NCBI GenBank assembly: GCA_902771155.1
Contig: CACXVS010000015.1
Coordinates: 1 to 64,000, forward strand
Origin: an uncultured Prevotellaceae bacterium
GTDB taxonomy: Bacteria > Bacteroidota > Bacteroidia > Bacteroidales > Bacteroidaceae
Length of the DNA stretch: 64,000 nt
Direction: 5' to 3'
Position numbers and translations under genes: made by a program. A model generated the notes under the pieces. That model did no database searches. It was given only the letters and a program-made list of their open reading frames with translations, and was not told the DNA's origin. Shown one piece after another: positions 27,305 through 36,570 of the stretch (its first letter is position 1; each line of letters starts with the position of its first letter).

Positions 27305-27724
27305 ATGAACACTCTGGAATCAACCATCCGTTTTAAGATCAGGTTCAGTGAGGTCGATGCCATGCGAGTGGTATGGCATGGTGCGTATGCCAAATATTTC
27401 GAGGACGCCAGGGAATACTTCGGACTGCAATACGACCTGGGCTACGAACTGATTGAGCAGAATGGCTATTTTGCACCAATCGTTGACCTCTCTTTCCAGT
27501 ACAAGTTGCCGTTGAGGTATGGAATGGAACCAGAACTGACCATCACCTATCGCCCCACGGAAGCTGCCAAAATTGTTTTCGACTACGAGATCCGTGATCC
27601 GGAAAACGACACCGTGATGGCTACAGGTCACTCGGTACAGGTGTTTATGGACAAGGACTACCAACTGGTATGGGAAACACCGGTTTTCTTCGAGGCCTGG
27701 AAGAAAAGGTGGGGTATTATATAA
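27305..27724 (+). CDS. Acyl-CoA/ACP thioesterase, 4-hydroxybenzoyl-CoA type
   Basis: A 139-residue hot-dog thioesterase of the YbgC/4HBT family, with the conserved FSEVDAMRVVWHGAYAKYFEDAREYF segment broken down as Asp in EVDAMR and the following helix. It lies 4 bases after the dehydratase. In the aryl-polyene pathway it could release chains or proof-read ACP/CoA loading. Confidence 0.85.
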   Translation: MNTLESTIRFKIRFSEVDAMRVVWHGAYAKYFEDAREYFGLQYDLGYELIEQNGYFAPIVDLSFQYKLPLRYGMEPELTITYRPTEAAKIVFDYEIRDPENDTVMATGHSVQVFMDKDYQLVWETPVFFEAWKKRWGII

Positions 27725-27734
27725 ATAAGGTGGA

Positions 27735-29435
27735 ATGATTTTTTGTATTGCTGACAATATCGTCTCACCTCTGGGAGAGACCACAGAGCAGAACTACCAG
27801 GCTGTCAAGGCCGGACATTCTGCCTTGCGGCGCTACGAGAACTGGTGGGATATCCCCGAGCCCTTTACCGCTTCACTGTTTACTGATGCCCAAAACGAGG
27901 CTTTGGCTGTAGAAGGACTGACGCGGTTTGAATCGCTGGCCTATACCTCAGCCAAGAAAGCCATTGAGGCCTCGAAGATAGATGTGGCATCAGCCAAGGT
28001 GATGTTAATCCTAAGTACTACCAAGGGAAACATCGAACTGATATTCGACCATCAGGACGATACGGCCATCTATCCCGGGACAGCAGCCAGACATATCGCT
28101 GAAAGACTGGGCATTACAACAAGTCCTATCACCGTCTGTAATGCCTGTATCTCGGGCGTATCAGCTCTGGTACTGGCCCTTCGTCTATTGGAAGCTGGAG
28201 ATTACGACTATGCCGTGGTGTGTGGGGCTGATGTACAGAACAAGTTCACTGTGTCAGGGTTCCAGTCGCTGAAGGCCATCTCAGAAAACGAATGCCGGCC
28301 CTTCGATATAGAACGTATGGGCTTGAACCTCGGAGAGGCAGCAGCCACACTGGTGCTGTCGAGGTATCCTGTGGACAACGCTTGGGCCATTGAGAGTGGA
28401 GCCGTCAGGAACGACGCCTTCCATATCAGTTCGCCCTCTAAGAACGGGGAAGGGGCACGACTGGCACTCGAGGCCATCATCAAGGATGAAGACCCAGAAA
28501 AACTGGCATTTATCAACGCTCACGGAACAGCCACGATGTTTAACGACCAGATGGAGTCGGTGGCTATCGACAGAGCTGGACTGAATAAGATTCCCGTCAA
28601 TGCGTATAAGGGCTATTTCGGTCATACACTGGGAGCCGCTGGTATTCTGGAGACCGTGTTGTCGATGGCTGCTACCGATGACCACACGATACTGGCTACC
28701 AGAGGATTCGAAGAGATAGGCGTCTCAGGGAAGATCCATCTCTCAGCGCAGAACGGCACGACGGATAAAGGCAGTTTCATCAAGATGATCTCCGGTTTCG
28801 GAGGCTGCAATGGGGCTATCCTGGCTACAAAGACGCCTTCACAGAAAGCGGAAGGCATCACCGACAAAGACCTGGTCATCAGGCATCGTGTCAGGATCAC
28901 GCCAACATCATTACTGGTAGATGACAAGTCGCTGACTTTTGAAGCAACAGAGAAACTGCCCATGACAGCAATCTATAAGCACTATGTGGATGACTATCCG
29001 AAATTCTACAAGATGGACCCGCTCTCACGACTGGGATTCTTGGCTACCGAACTGCTGTTGAAGGCAGAAGGCAAGCACGGAGATGCACCCTCAGACGACA
29101 GGGCTGTCATCTTATTTAACCGCTCCTCATCTATCATGGCAGACAGGAAATACCTGGAATCCATTAAAGATAAGGATGACTATTTCCCCAGTCCATCGGT
29201 ATTCGTCTATACCTTACCAAACATTGTGACTGGCGAGATTGCCATGCGGAATCTCTATCGTGGGGAGACCTCGTTCTATATCACCGACGAGCGCAACGAC
29301 GAACTGATCAGACAGACACTCTGCGCCTCGTTTGCTGACTCAAAGACCAGAAGCATCATTGGCGGATGGATTGACTATCAGGACGACAGTCATTTCGAAG
29401 CCGACATATATATCACAGAATTAACAAACAACTGA
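27735..29435 (+). CDS. Beta-ketoacyl synthase with extra C-terminal KS-like domain (KS 2)
   Basis: A 566-residue protein, about 150 longer than a normal ketosynthase. Residues 1-385 form a complete KS with C138 (VCNACISG), H263 (NAHGTATM) and H297 (GHTLGAAG). After a linker, residues about 400-566 contain FVYTLPNIVTGEIAMRNLYRGE, a block typical of Ketoacyl-synt_2 proteins, without a second active-site Cys. The protein therefore joins an active KS to a partial KS-like fold. It probably pairs with the chain-length-factor-like protein at 30912 or with ACP 2, encoded 7 bases downstream. Confidence 0.85.
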   Translation: MIFCIADNIVSPLGETTEQNYQAVKAGHSALRRYENWWDIPEPFTASLFTDAQNEALAVEGLTRFESLAYTSAKKAIEASKIDVASAKVMLILSTTKGNIELIFDHQDDTAIYPGTAARHIAERLGITTSPITVCNACISGVSALVLALRLLEAGDYDYAVVCGADVQNKFTVSGFQSLKAISENECRPFDIERMGLNLGEAAATLVLSRYPVDNAWAIESGAVRNDAFHISSPSKNGEGARLALEAIIKDEDPEKLAFINAHGTATMFNDQMESVAIDRAGLNKIPVNAYKGYFGHTLGAAGILETVLSMAATDDHTILATRGFEEIGVSGKIHLSAQNGTTDKGSFIKMISGFGGCNGAILATKTPSQKAEGITDKDLVIRHRVRITPTSLLVDDKSLTFEATEKLPMTAIYKHYVDDYPKFYKMDPLSRLGFLATELLLKAEGKHGDAPSDDRAVILFNRSSSIMADRKYLESIKDKDDYFPSPSVFVYTLPNIVTGEIAMRNLYRGETSFYITDERNDELIRQTLCASFADSKTRSIIGGWIDYQDDSHFEADIYITELTNN

Positions 29436-29442
29436 AAATAAA

Positions 29443-29700
29443 ATGGAAGAATTAGTTAATGAATTAAAGAAAGAGATTATTGAGGCACTGAATCTGGAGG
29501 ATGTTACTCCTGAGGATATTGATGCAGATGCCCCTTTGTTTGGTAGTGGCCTCGGCCTTGACTCTATTGACGCTCTGGAGCTCATCGTGCTCATTGAGAA
29601 GAAATACGGTATCAAGCTGAAGGATCCCAGCAAGAGCAAAGAGGTGTTTATGTCGGTCAATATCATGGCCAAATTCATTGCCGAGAACCGCACGAAATAA
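29443..29700 (+). CDS. Acyl carrier protein (ACP 2)
   Basis: An 85-residue ACP with modified Ser at S41 (GLGLDSIDALEL). It is of the type that accompanies KS/chain-length-factor systems. It sits between KS 2 and KS 3 with 7- and 13-base gaps. Confidence 0.9.
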   Translation: MEELVNELKKEIIEALNLEDVTPEDIDADAPLFGSGLGLDSIDALELIVLIEKKYGIKLKDPSKSKEVFMSVNIMAKFIAENRTK

Positions 29701-29713
29701 TCAGACGGTAATA

Positions 29714-30910
29714 ATGGAACCGATATTTATAACTGGCACAGGTGTCGTGTCGGCCATTGGTGTCGGGAAAGAGGAAACACTGGCTTCTCTTCGGGCTGGA
29801 AAGACAGGTATTGGCAAGATGAAATATCTGTCGTCTATCCATAGCGACCTGCCAGTAGGTGAGGTGCCTCTCAGCAATGAAGAGATGGTGCAGAAACTCG
29901 GTATTGCCGAGAGTCTGTTTCATACCAGAACAGCCCTCATGGGGAGACTGGCCTTGCGCGAGGCACTGGAGGAAGCAGGATTAAAGGGCGACGCCCTCAA
30001 AGAAGCGCACTTTATCTCAGCTACAACCGTTGGTGGTATGGATCGTCGTGAGACATACTACGAACAGGAAAAGGTATGCAACAACAACTACGCCATTATC
30101 GCCACACATAATTGTGGAACCTGTTCTGAAATGATTGCGGAAGGCTTTGGGGAGTTTGCATCCTTATCGACTGCATCGACCGCCTGTTCCTCTGCGACAA
30201 ATGCCATCATCACCGGTGCCAACATGCTGCGCTGTGGACTGGCAGATATCGTGGTGGTAGGAGGTACGGAATGTCTTACCAAGTTTCACCTGAATGGCTT
30301 TAACGCCTTGATGATTCTCGATGCCCAGCAATGCAGGCCCTTCGATCGTGACAGAGCCGGACTGAACCTCGGTGAAGGTGCTGCCTACCTCGTGATGGAG
30401 ACGGAGGCCTCTATGAGGAAACGTGGCGCCAAGCCTCTGTGCGTATTGAGTGGCTATGGCAATGCCTGTGACGCTTTCCACCAGACGGCTTCCTCGCCCG
30501 ATGGAGATGGGGCTTTCCTGGCTATGCAGGAAGCGTTGCAGTTGGCTGGTATGAAGCCGGAGGATATCCAGTATATCAATGCCCATGGTACGGGCACACC
30601 CAATAATGACGAGAGCGAAGGACATGCCATCCTGCGTGTGTTTGGCGACCATCTGCCTCCAGTGTCTTCCACCAAGTCGTTTACTGGTCATACAACCAGC
30701 GCCTCAGGTAGTATTGAGGCCATATTCTGCATACTGGCACTCCAGCATCAGTTCCTACCTCCAAATATCAACTGGAAGACCCCCATCGAAGGAGGTATCA
30801 TCCCTGTGACAGACCAACAGCCAAAGGAGGAAATCCGCCACATCCTTAGCAACGCCTTTGGATTCGGAGGCAATGACTCATCGATTATTCTCTCAAAATG
30901 TGAAGCATGA
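29714..30910 (+). CDS. FabF-like beta-ketoacyl-ACP synthase (polyene KS 3)
   Basis: A 398-residue ketosynthase with C158 (TASTACSSATNA), H291 (NAHGTGTPNND) and H326 (GHTTSASGS), and the C-terminal NAFGFGGNDSSI. The start MEPIFITGTG at 29714 is used; the ORF extends 12 codons upstream but overlaps the ACP gene. It is followed after one base by the Cys-less KS homologue, with which it probably forms a KS-alpha/KS-beta-like pair. Confidence 0.9.
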   Translation: MEPIFITGTGVVSAIGVGKEETLASLRAGKTGIGKMKYLSSIHSDLPVGEVPLSNEEMVQKLGIAESLFHTRTALMGRLALREALEEAGLKGDALKEAHFISATTVGGMDRRETYYEQEKVCNNNYAIIATHNCGTCSEMIAEGFGEFASLSTASTACSSATNAIITGANMLRCGLADIVVVGGTECLTKFHLNGFNALMILDAQQCRPFDRDRAGLNLGEGAAYLVMETEASMRKRGAKPLCVLSGYGNACDAFHQTASSPDGDGAFLAMQEALQLAGMKPEDIQYINAHGTGTPNNDESEGHAILRVFGDHLPPVSSTKSFTGHTTSASGSIEAIFCILALQHQFLPPNINWKTPIEGGIIPVTDQQPKEEIRHILSNAFGFGGNDSSIILSKCEA

Positions 30911-30911
30911 C

Positions 30912-31946
30912 ATGAAACATCAGAGAATATACATACAAGCCGCAGAGCAAATCTCCATCCAGGTACCGCTCTCGGAGCAGTGGATGGACGAGCCTGCGTA
31001 CTACGACGAGGCATCTTTGGTGAAGGCACAGAATCCATCTTTCCGTGATTACATGGCCGCTAACGAGGCCCGTCGCATGGGTAACATCATGAAACGAGCC
31101 CTTGCAACCACACTGAAGTTGCTAAGTGAGACAGGCGTCGAGCACCCTGATGCCATTATCACCGGCACTTGTCTTGGAAGTCTCGACTATACGGAGCGCT
31201 TTCTCGACTCGATTGTAGAAAATAACGAGCAGACAGTCAGTCCTACCTACTTTATGCAGTCAACACATAACACGGTAGGCTCTGCCCTGGCTATCTACAC
31301 CAAGACACATGGTTACAACACCACATACTCGCATAGCGGAACGAGTTTCGACCTGACTTTGCTTGATGCATGGATGCAGATGCAGTTGGGCAAGATATCG
31401 ACCGCACTTGTAGGTGGTCATGACGAGATGACAGAACAGTTTTTTGGTCTGCTTCAGAAAGTGGGCTATGTAGGTGTTGAGGGTATGGTACCCTGTGGGG
31501 AAGTGGCCATGTCGATGATGTTGAACACCAATGGCACCATGGAGCATCTCTGTGAGTTGGCTGGTCTCAGAATCTGTTTCCGTCCCTCACATCCTAAACT
31601 GCAGCAACAGCTGGAAGAGTTGTTGGCAGAGGCAGGTATGAAGGTTTCTGAAATCAGTGCCGTAATGACGGGCGTGAATGGTCATCCTGAGAACGACCAC
31701 CTCTATCATGATACTGTTCAGGCACTTTTCCTCGGAAAGCCCTTGTTGCACTACAAGCATTTGTTTGGAGAGAACTATACGGCATCAGCCTTAGGACTCT
31801 ATGCCTGTGCCCATCTCTTGAAGAAGAACGAGATTCCCTCATTCCTCTATGATTCAGAACAGCAGGTAAGTTCTCTGGAGAGTATTCTCCTGCTGAATCA
31901 GACAAGGGAAGGTGATGTCGCCATGATCTTATTGAAGAAAGCGTGA
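30912..31946 (+). CDS. Chain-length-factor-like KS homologue, active site lost
   Basis: A 344-residue ketosynthase-fold protein. At the nucleophile position the sequence reads YSHSGTSFD, with no Cys, and the usual NAHGT and GHTxGA motifs appear as NGHPEND and FGENYTASALG. It is therefore unlikely to condense substrates itself and resembles chain-length factors that partner an active KS. The start at 30912 follows the previous stop by one base; an in-frame ATG at 30858 would overlap that gene. It overlaps the next gene by 4 bases. Confidence 0.82.
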   Translation: MKHQRIYIQAAEQISIQVPLSEQWMDEPAYYDEASLVKAQNPSFRDYMAANEARRMGNIMKRALATTLKLLSETGVEHPDAIITGTCLGSLDYTERFLDSIVENNEQTVSPTYFMQSTHNTVGSALAIYTKTHGYNTTYSHSGTSFDLTLLDAWMQMQLGKISTALVGGHDEMTEQFFGLLQKVGYVGVEGMVPCGEVAMSMMLNTNGTMEHLCELAGLRICFRPSHPKLQQQLEELLAEAGMKVSEISAVMTGVNGHPENDHLYHDTVQALFLGKPLLHYKHLFGENYTASALGLYACAHLLKKNEIPSFLYDSEQQVSSLESILLLNQTREGDVAMILLKKA

Positions 31947-32299
31947 TACTGAAACTATTACCCATCTCTATCTTACAGTGCATGTTACTCTCCGGAGGAC
32001 AGGTGCTGATGAAATACGGTCTTACCAGAGCAGGTGATTTCTCGTTTACCTGGCAGTATTTCGTGAGACTGTTCACAAACTGGCAGTTCATCTGCTGTGG
32101 TCTGTGCTATGGTGCGGGATCGGTGCTTTGGATGTACATCATCAAGCACTTTCCCTTCAGTATGGCATACCCCATGGTGAGTCTGAGTTATGTAATGGGT
32201 ATGTTTGCTGCCATGATATTCTTTCACGAACAGATACCTATCGTCAGATGGGTTGGTGTGTTCCTCATCCTGACAGGTTGTGTCTTAATTGCAAAATGA
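31943..32299 (+). CDS. Small drug/metabolite-type permease (EamA/EmrE-like)
   Basis: A 118-residue protein with four predicted membrane helices, the layout of EmrE/ArnE-type half transporters. It starts with GTG overlapping the previous stop by 4 bases, and its own stop overlaps the next start. The typical first-helix segment LLSGGQVLMKYGL and the PMVSLSYVMGMFAA region are present. It could flip a lipid-linked intermediate across the inner membrane; the substrate is inferred from context only. Confidence 0.75.
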   Translation: MILKLLPISILQCMLLSGGQVLMKYGLTRAGDFSFTWQYFVRLFTNWQFICCGLCYGAGSVLWMYIIKHFPFSMAYPMVSLSYVMGMFAAMIFFHEQIPIVRWVGVFLILTGCVLIAK

Positions 32300-32928
32300 A
32301 GAAATTAGCGATTTTACTGTTTGCTTCCCTTCTGTCATGCTATATGTATGGACAGACGAAGCTGACCTCTGAACAGCAGAAACAGATTATTGAGAAAATG
32401 GACAAGGCGGCATCTGCCATGTCGAGTATGCAATGCGACTTTTCTCAGACGAAAAGCATGAAACTCCTAAGTAGGGAGATGAAGTCGGAAGGTGTGATGT
32501 ATTTTAAGAAGCCCGACAAACTGCGTTGGCAATATACGTCGCCTTATGATTACACTTTTATTCTCAATGGAGATAAGGTACGCATCAAATCGACCAAATC
32601 GACCAAGGATATCGATGTGCAGGGAAATAAGATATTCCGGCAGATTACCAATATTATCCTGAAGAGTATTACGGGGGGCGGTCTGAAAAGTTCTGCTGAC
32701 TTTACGGTAGAACTATACAAGACCGACAAGGAATACTTTGCCAAGTTATATCCGAAGAAGAAGGAGCTGAAGCAGATCTACAACCTGATAGAAATCCATT
32801 TCACGCCCCAGCTGACCATGGTAAACATGGTGAAAATGCAGGAGAAAACAGGCGACATGACCGTCGTCAAACTCACCAACATCAAACCCAACGCATCTAT
32901 CAATGAGAAGATGTTTGATATTCATTGA
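32296..32928 (+). CDS. LolA-like outer membrane carrier
   Basis: A 210-residue periplasmic LolA-family protein with signal peptide (ending SCYMYGQ) and the family pattern FSQTKSMKLLSREMKSEGVMYF, KPDKLRWQY, and DFTVELYKTDKEYFAKLYP. LolA homologues are standard in aryl-polyene loci, where they are thought to carry the lipidated pigment to the outer membrane. It overlaps the permease by 4 bases and the following lipoprotein gene by 26. Confidence 0.88.
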   Translation: MKKLAILLFASLLSCYMYGQTKLTSEQQKQIIEKMDKAASAMSSMQCDFSQTKSMKLLSREMKSEGVMYFKKPDKLRWQYTSPYDYTFILNGDKVRIKSTKSTKDIDVQGNKIFRQITNIILKSITGGGLKSSADFTVELYKTDKEYFAKLYPKKKELKQIYNLIEIHFTPQLTMVNMVKMQEKTGDMTVVKLTNIKPNASINEKMFDIH

Positions 32929-33343
32929 GCTATTGTTCCTGTTGCTGCCTTGTTCCGCAACCAAGAGCAAGGAGTACAATCTCCAGATGGAGGTACGTGG
33001 ACAAGAGATTACATCCATCTGTCTGATGAATATAGAGGACGATGGCAGCATTGTCGGTACGGTTGTCAATGAGATGGGTGTGAAAGCCTTCGACTTTACG
33101 TATGCCAATGGAAAGGCCAAAGTGATCAATGTGCTGGGGCCACTCAACAAATGGTATATCCGTATGGTCTTACGAAAGGACTTCAGCTTTATTCTGTCCA
33201 ACATAGACCGCAGGCAGAATGTGGTCCATAAGAAAAGGAGTATGACCGTCACCCCCGAAGGCGACATCGTTGTCAGGAACGACAAATACAATATCCGTTA
33301 TACATTCACCCCCATGAAGGAAGATCATGAAACTGATCAATGA
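32903..33343 (+). CDS. Small putative lipoprotein of the polyene export set
   Basis: A 146-residue protein with a hydrophobic N-terminus and lipobox-like LLLPC at about residue 17. The rest is predicted beta-rich (YNLQMEVRGQEITSICLMN, GKAKVINVLG). No family is recognised with certainty. Aryl-polyene loci of Proteobacteria carry a small DUF3261 lipoprotein next to the LolA homologue, and the position here is equivalent. It may be the outer membrane acceptor for the LolA-like carrier. It overlaps LolA by 26 bases and the next gene by 17. Confidence 0.65.
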   Translation: MRRCLIFIELLFLLLPCSATKSKEYNLQMEVRGQEITSICLMNIEDDGSIVGTVVNEMGVKAFDFTYANGKAKVINVLGPLNKWYIRMVLRKDFSFILSNIDRRQNVVHKKRSMTVTPEGDIVVRNDKYNIRYTFTPMKEDHETDQ

Positions 33344-33689
33344 TTTTTACCATATTGTCAGCACCGAAGATTCGGAAGGGAAGTACGTTTGCAAGGTAAA
33401 GCTGAATGCAGCACACGATATATACAGTGTGCATTTCCCCGGTAATCCTGTTACTCCCGGCGTTTGCTTGGTGCAGATGGCTACTGAGATGCTCGAACAA
33501 AAATTCGGCAAGAAGCTCGTCTTATCGACGGCTGTCAACATCAAATTTAAGAGACTTGTCGCACCCCATGACGAACCGTCGTTTGTCTTCTCAAAGATAG
33601 TGACGGAGGACGGATTGTTGAAAACCATTATAAGCATCGAGGACGAACAGGGGCAATTTGTCAAGATGTCTCTGCAGTACAAGAACTGA
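33327..33689 (+). CDS. FabZ/ApeI-like hot-dog dehydratase
   Basis: A 120-residue hot-dog protein with the FabZ-type catalytic His segment VHFPGNPVTPGVCLVQMATEM. ApeI-type dehydratases accept the long conjugated acyl-ACPs of polyene synthesis. It overlaps the lipoprotein gene by 17 bases and the next gene by one base. Confidence 0.85.
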   Translation: MKLINDFYHIVSTEDSEGKYVCKVKLNAAHDIYSVHFPGNPVTPGVCLVQMATEMLEQKFGKKLVLSTAVNIKFKRLVAPHDEPSFVFSKIVTEDGLLKTIISIEDEQGQFVKMSLQYKN

Positions 33690-35089
33690 TGGAGAAAGAG
33701 AGCGGCAGAAAGTTATGTGTGATTATTCCGACGTATAACAACGCAGGAACCGTCAGGCAAGTCATAAACGATGTCCTCCAGTATTGTTCTCAGATCATTG
33801 TCGTCAACGATGGCTGCACGGATCAGACGGGGAAAATCCTCAAGACACTCCCTGCCAGCATAACCGTCGTATCTTATGAGCGGAACAGAGGCAAGGGACA
33901 TGCGCTGGTGACGGGTTTCAGAAAAGCTCAGGACATGGGCTTTACCCATGCCATCACCATCGATGCCGACGGACAGCATTTTGCCGACGACATACCTCAT
34001 CTCATCGAGGCACTGGATCACAACGAAGGTGCCATCATCGTAGGGACCCGCAATCTGACAGAAAAGAATATGCCGCGTCAGAATACTTTTGCCAACCGTT
34101 TCTCTAATTTCTGGTTCAGATTACAGACTGGCATTGACTTACAGGACACACAGAGTGGTTACAGACTCTATACGCTGTCTTCGCTTCGTGGGCTGAACTT
34201 AATCACGTCGCGCTATGAAGCCGAACTCGAGCTGCTGGTATATGCCGCTTGGGCCGGGACCCAGATTGTCTCTGTGCCTGTGAAGGTGTACTATCCCCCA
34301 GCAGAAGAGCGTGTCAGTCATTTCCGTCCGGTTTATGACTTTGCACGCATCAGCATTCTCAATACGTTCTTATGTATTGCAGCCTTCTTTGTTTGTCTGA
34401 AGCAGTGGGTCTATACCATTTTCTCCTTCTGCTATTTCCTTGGCTTCGCCATCGACATGACCATACGAGGGTTCTTCCTGATCACTCTTGGAGGTGCCAC
34501 GAAGGAACATAAACTGAAATATCACGAGATACTGCAGCGCAAGTCGCGCTTTGTCATCAACCACGTGCCAGGCACGTCCTTCTCATATAACAATCCCCAC
34601 GGAGAGACCTTCGAGAAGCCTGCCATGATCATCAGCAACCATCAGTCGCATCTCGATCTGATGGCCATCATGATGCTCACACCCAAACTGATCATACTGA
34701 CCAAGAACTGGGTATGGCATAATCCGTTCTATGGTATCGTGATTCGTTATGCCGACTTCTTCCCCATCACTGATACGGATCAGATGAGGAACGACCTGAA
34801 GCAGAAGGTTGAGGAAGGCTACTCCGTCATGATCTTCCCTGAAGGCACACGCTCTGAAGATTGTCGCATACAGCGTTTCCACAAAGGGGCGTTCTATATG
34901 GCTGAACAATTAGGACTGGATATTCTGCCGGTGTTTATCGATGGTTTTGGAAAGGTGCTTCCCAAGACATCATTCCACCTGCACCCAGGCCATATGTCGG
35001 TAGAGGTGATGCCACGTGAGTCAGAGGCGCTTGGCTACAGAGCGATGACACGCAAGATGCATCAATTATATCTGAAAAAGAAAGGATGA
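33689..35089 (+). CDS. Fused GT2 glycosyltransferase and PlsC-type acyltransferase
   Basis: A 466-residue two-domain protein. Residues 1-225 are a dolichol-phosphate-mannose-synthase-like GT2 domain (VIIPTYNNAGTV, VVNDGCTD, DADGQH, QDTQSGYRLY). Hydrophobic segments follow (about 225-270). Residues 280-466 are an LPLAT domain with HX4D (H318-D323, SNHQSHLDL) and FPEGTRSED. It could glycosylate and acylate the same lipid or pigment. This fusion is known in aryl-polyene loci of Bacteroidota and Proteobacteria. It overlaps the flanking genes by 1 and 4 bases. Confidence 0.88.
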   Translation: MEKESGRKLCVIIPTYNNAGTVRQVINDVLQYCSQIIVVNDGCTDQTGKILKTLPASITVVSYERNRGKGHALVTGFRKAQDMGFTHAITIDADGQHFADDIPHLIEALDHNEGAIIVGTRNLTEKNMPRQNTFANRFSNFWFRLQTGIDLQDTQSGYRLYTLSSLRGLNLITSRYEAELELLVYAAWAGTQIVSVPVKVYYPPAEERVSHFRPVYDFARISILNTFLCIAAFFVCLKQWVYTIFSFCYFLGFAIDMTIRGFFLITLGGATKEHKLKYHEILQRKSRFVINHVPGTSFSYNNPHGETFEKPAMIISNHQSHLDLMAIMMLTPKLIILTKNWVWHNPFYGIVIRYADFFPITDTDQMRNDLKQKVEEGYSVMIFPEGTRSEDCRIQRFHKGAFYMAEQLGLDILPVFIDGFGKVLPKTSFHLHPGHMSVEVMPRESEALGYRAMTRKMHQLYLKKKG

Positions 35090-36570
35090 AGAAGTGCGTT
35101 ATCATAGGAAGTGGACTGGGAGGTCTGGCCTGTGGCTGCATTCTCTCAAAGAACGGCTATAAGGTGACCGTTTTGGAACAAGACTTCCAGATAGGCGGAT
35201 GCCTGCAGACATTCCGTCGTGACGATGCCGTGTTTGAGACTGGTATGCACTACATTGGTGGTGCTGAGGAACACCAGGTGCTTCGAACGATGATGCACTA
35301 CATGGGTGTGGATACAGACATCCAACTATCCAGACTCGACCCCATGGGCTATGACGTGATCTCCTTCAGAGGCAAGCATTATCAGTTTGCCAATGGGAAA
35401 GAGCACTTTGTCAACACCTTGGCAGAGCAGTTCCCCAAGAGTCGTGAGGAGCTCTCGCAGTATTACGACCTTGTCAAACGTGTAGCCTCATCATGGAGCA
35501 TTCACTCGCTCAACCAACAAGTTGACCTGAATACAAATGTAGAATACCGGACACGTAGTGTTGGTGAGGTGATCGATAGCGTGATCAGTGATCCGCTTCT
35601 TCGTCAGATAGTAGCAGGTACTAACCTGCTCTATGCAGGAGAGAAAGACCATACCCCCTTCTCTACCCATGCCCTGATTACCGACTCATACGACCAGAGT
35701 GCTTTTCGCATCGTTGGAGGAAGCAGTAAAGTGGCTGACTCGCTCGCAGCATCCATACGCGACCGAGGGGGCGAGGTACTGACCAGGCGCAAGGTGGGTC
35801 GGATAGAATGTAATGAGACGCAGGCTACTGCCGTCATCACAACCGATGGCGAACGCTTCCCTGCAAACCTCGTTATCAGCAGTATCCACCCTGCCAGTAC
35901 CATGCAACTCATAGAGAGCAATCTCATCCGTCCAGTCTATCGTCATCGCATCAACCATATCCGCAATACAACGTCGGTCTTTACGGTCTATCTGAAGTTC
36001 CGTAAAGACAGCGTGAGATATATGAACCACAACCTGTATTATTACCGTGGGGATTCTGTGTGGGACTGTGAGAACTACGACGATACAACATGGCCCAAAT
36101 GCCTGCTCTATATGCATGCCTGTCATGAGGAGCACCCTGAATATGCACAGACAGGTGAGATTATGACCTATATGAGCATGGAGGAAGTGAGCCAGTGGCG
36201 TAACACCCACGTGGGACATCGTGGTGAAGACTACGAGGCATTCAAGCAAAGAAAAGCAGAGGCTGTCATCAGGGCTCTGGAACAGGAGGTACCCGGACTG
36301 TGCGACAATATAGAACAGTTTTACACGTCAACACCACTGACATACGTTGACTACACTGGTACGCCTGAGGGGGCGATGTACGGCATGCTGAAGGATGTCA
36401 ACGACTTAGGGTCGATCAGCATCAACAGTAAGACGCGCATTCCCAACCTCCTGCTGACAGGACAAAGCATCACCCTTCATGGTATGATGGGTACGATGGC
36501 TGGCAGTCTGGTGACTTGTGCGGAAGTGCTGACGTACGAGAAATTGTTCGATCAACTGAAACATGCCTGA
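35086..36570 (+). CDS. CrtI/RetSat-like FAD-dependent oxidoreductase
   Basis: A 494-residue flavoprotein with the N-terminal dinucleotide motif IGSGLGGLACGCILSKNGY and GGCLQTF, as in phytoene desaturases and retinol saturases. The C-terminal GQSITLHGMMGTMAGSLVTCAEVL contacts FAD. It may desaturate, isomerise or saturate the polyene chain or a resorcinol precursor. It overlaps the genes on both sides, supporting a single transcript. The exact reaction is not readable from sequence. Confidence 0.85.
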   Translation: MKKCVIIGSGLGGLACGCILSKNGYKVTVLEQDFQIGGCLQTFRRDDAVFETGMHYIGGAEEHQVLRTMMHYMGVDTDIQLSRLDPMGYDVISFRGKHYQFANGKEHFVNTLAEQFPKSREELSQYYDLVKRVASSWSIHSLNQQVDLNTNVEYRTRSVGEVIDSVISDPLLRQIVAGTNLLYAGEKDHTPFSTHALITDSYDQSAFRIVGGSSKVADSLAASIRDRGGEVLTRRKVGRIECNETQATAVITTDGERFPANLVISSIHPASTMQLIESNLIRPVYRHRINHIRNTTSVFTVYLKFRKDSVRYMNHNLYYYRGDSVWDCENYDDTTWPKCLLYMHACHEEHPEYAQTGEIMTYMSMEEVSQWRNTHVGHRGEDYEAFKQRKAEAVIRALEQEVPGLCDNIEQFYTSTPLTYVDYTGTPEGAMYGMLKDVNDLGSISINSKTRIPNLLLTGQSITLHGMMGTMAGSLVTCAEVLTYEKLFDQLKHA

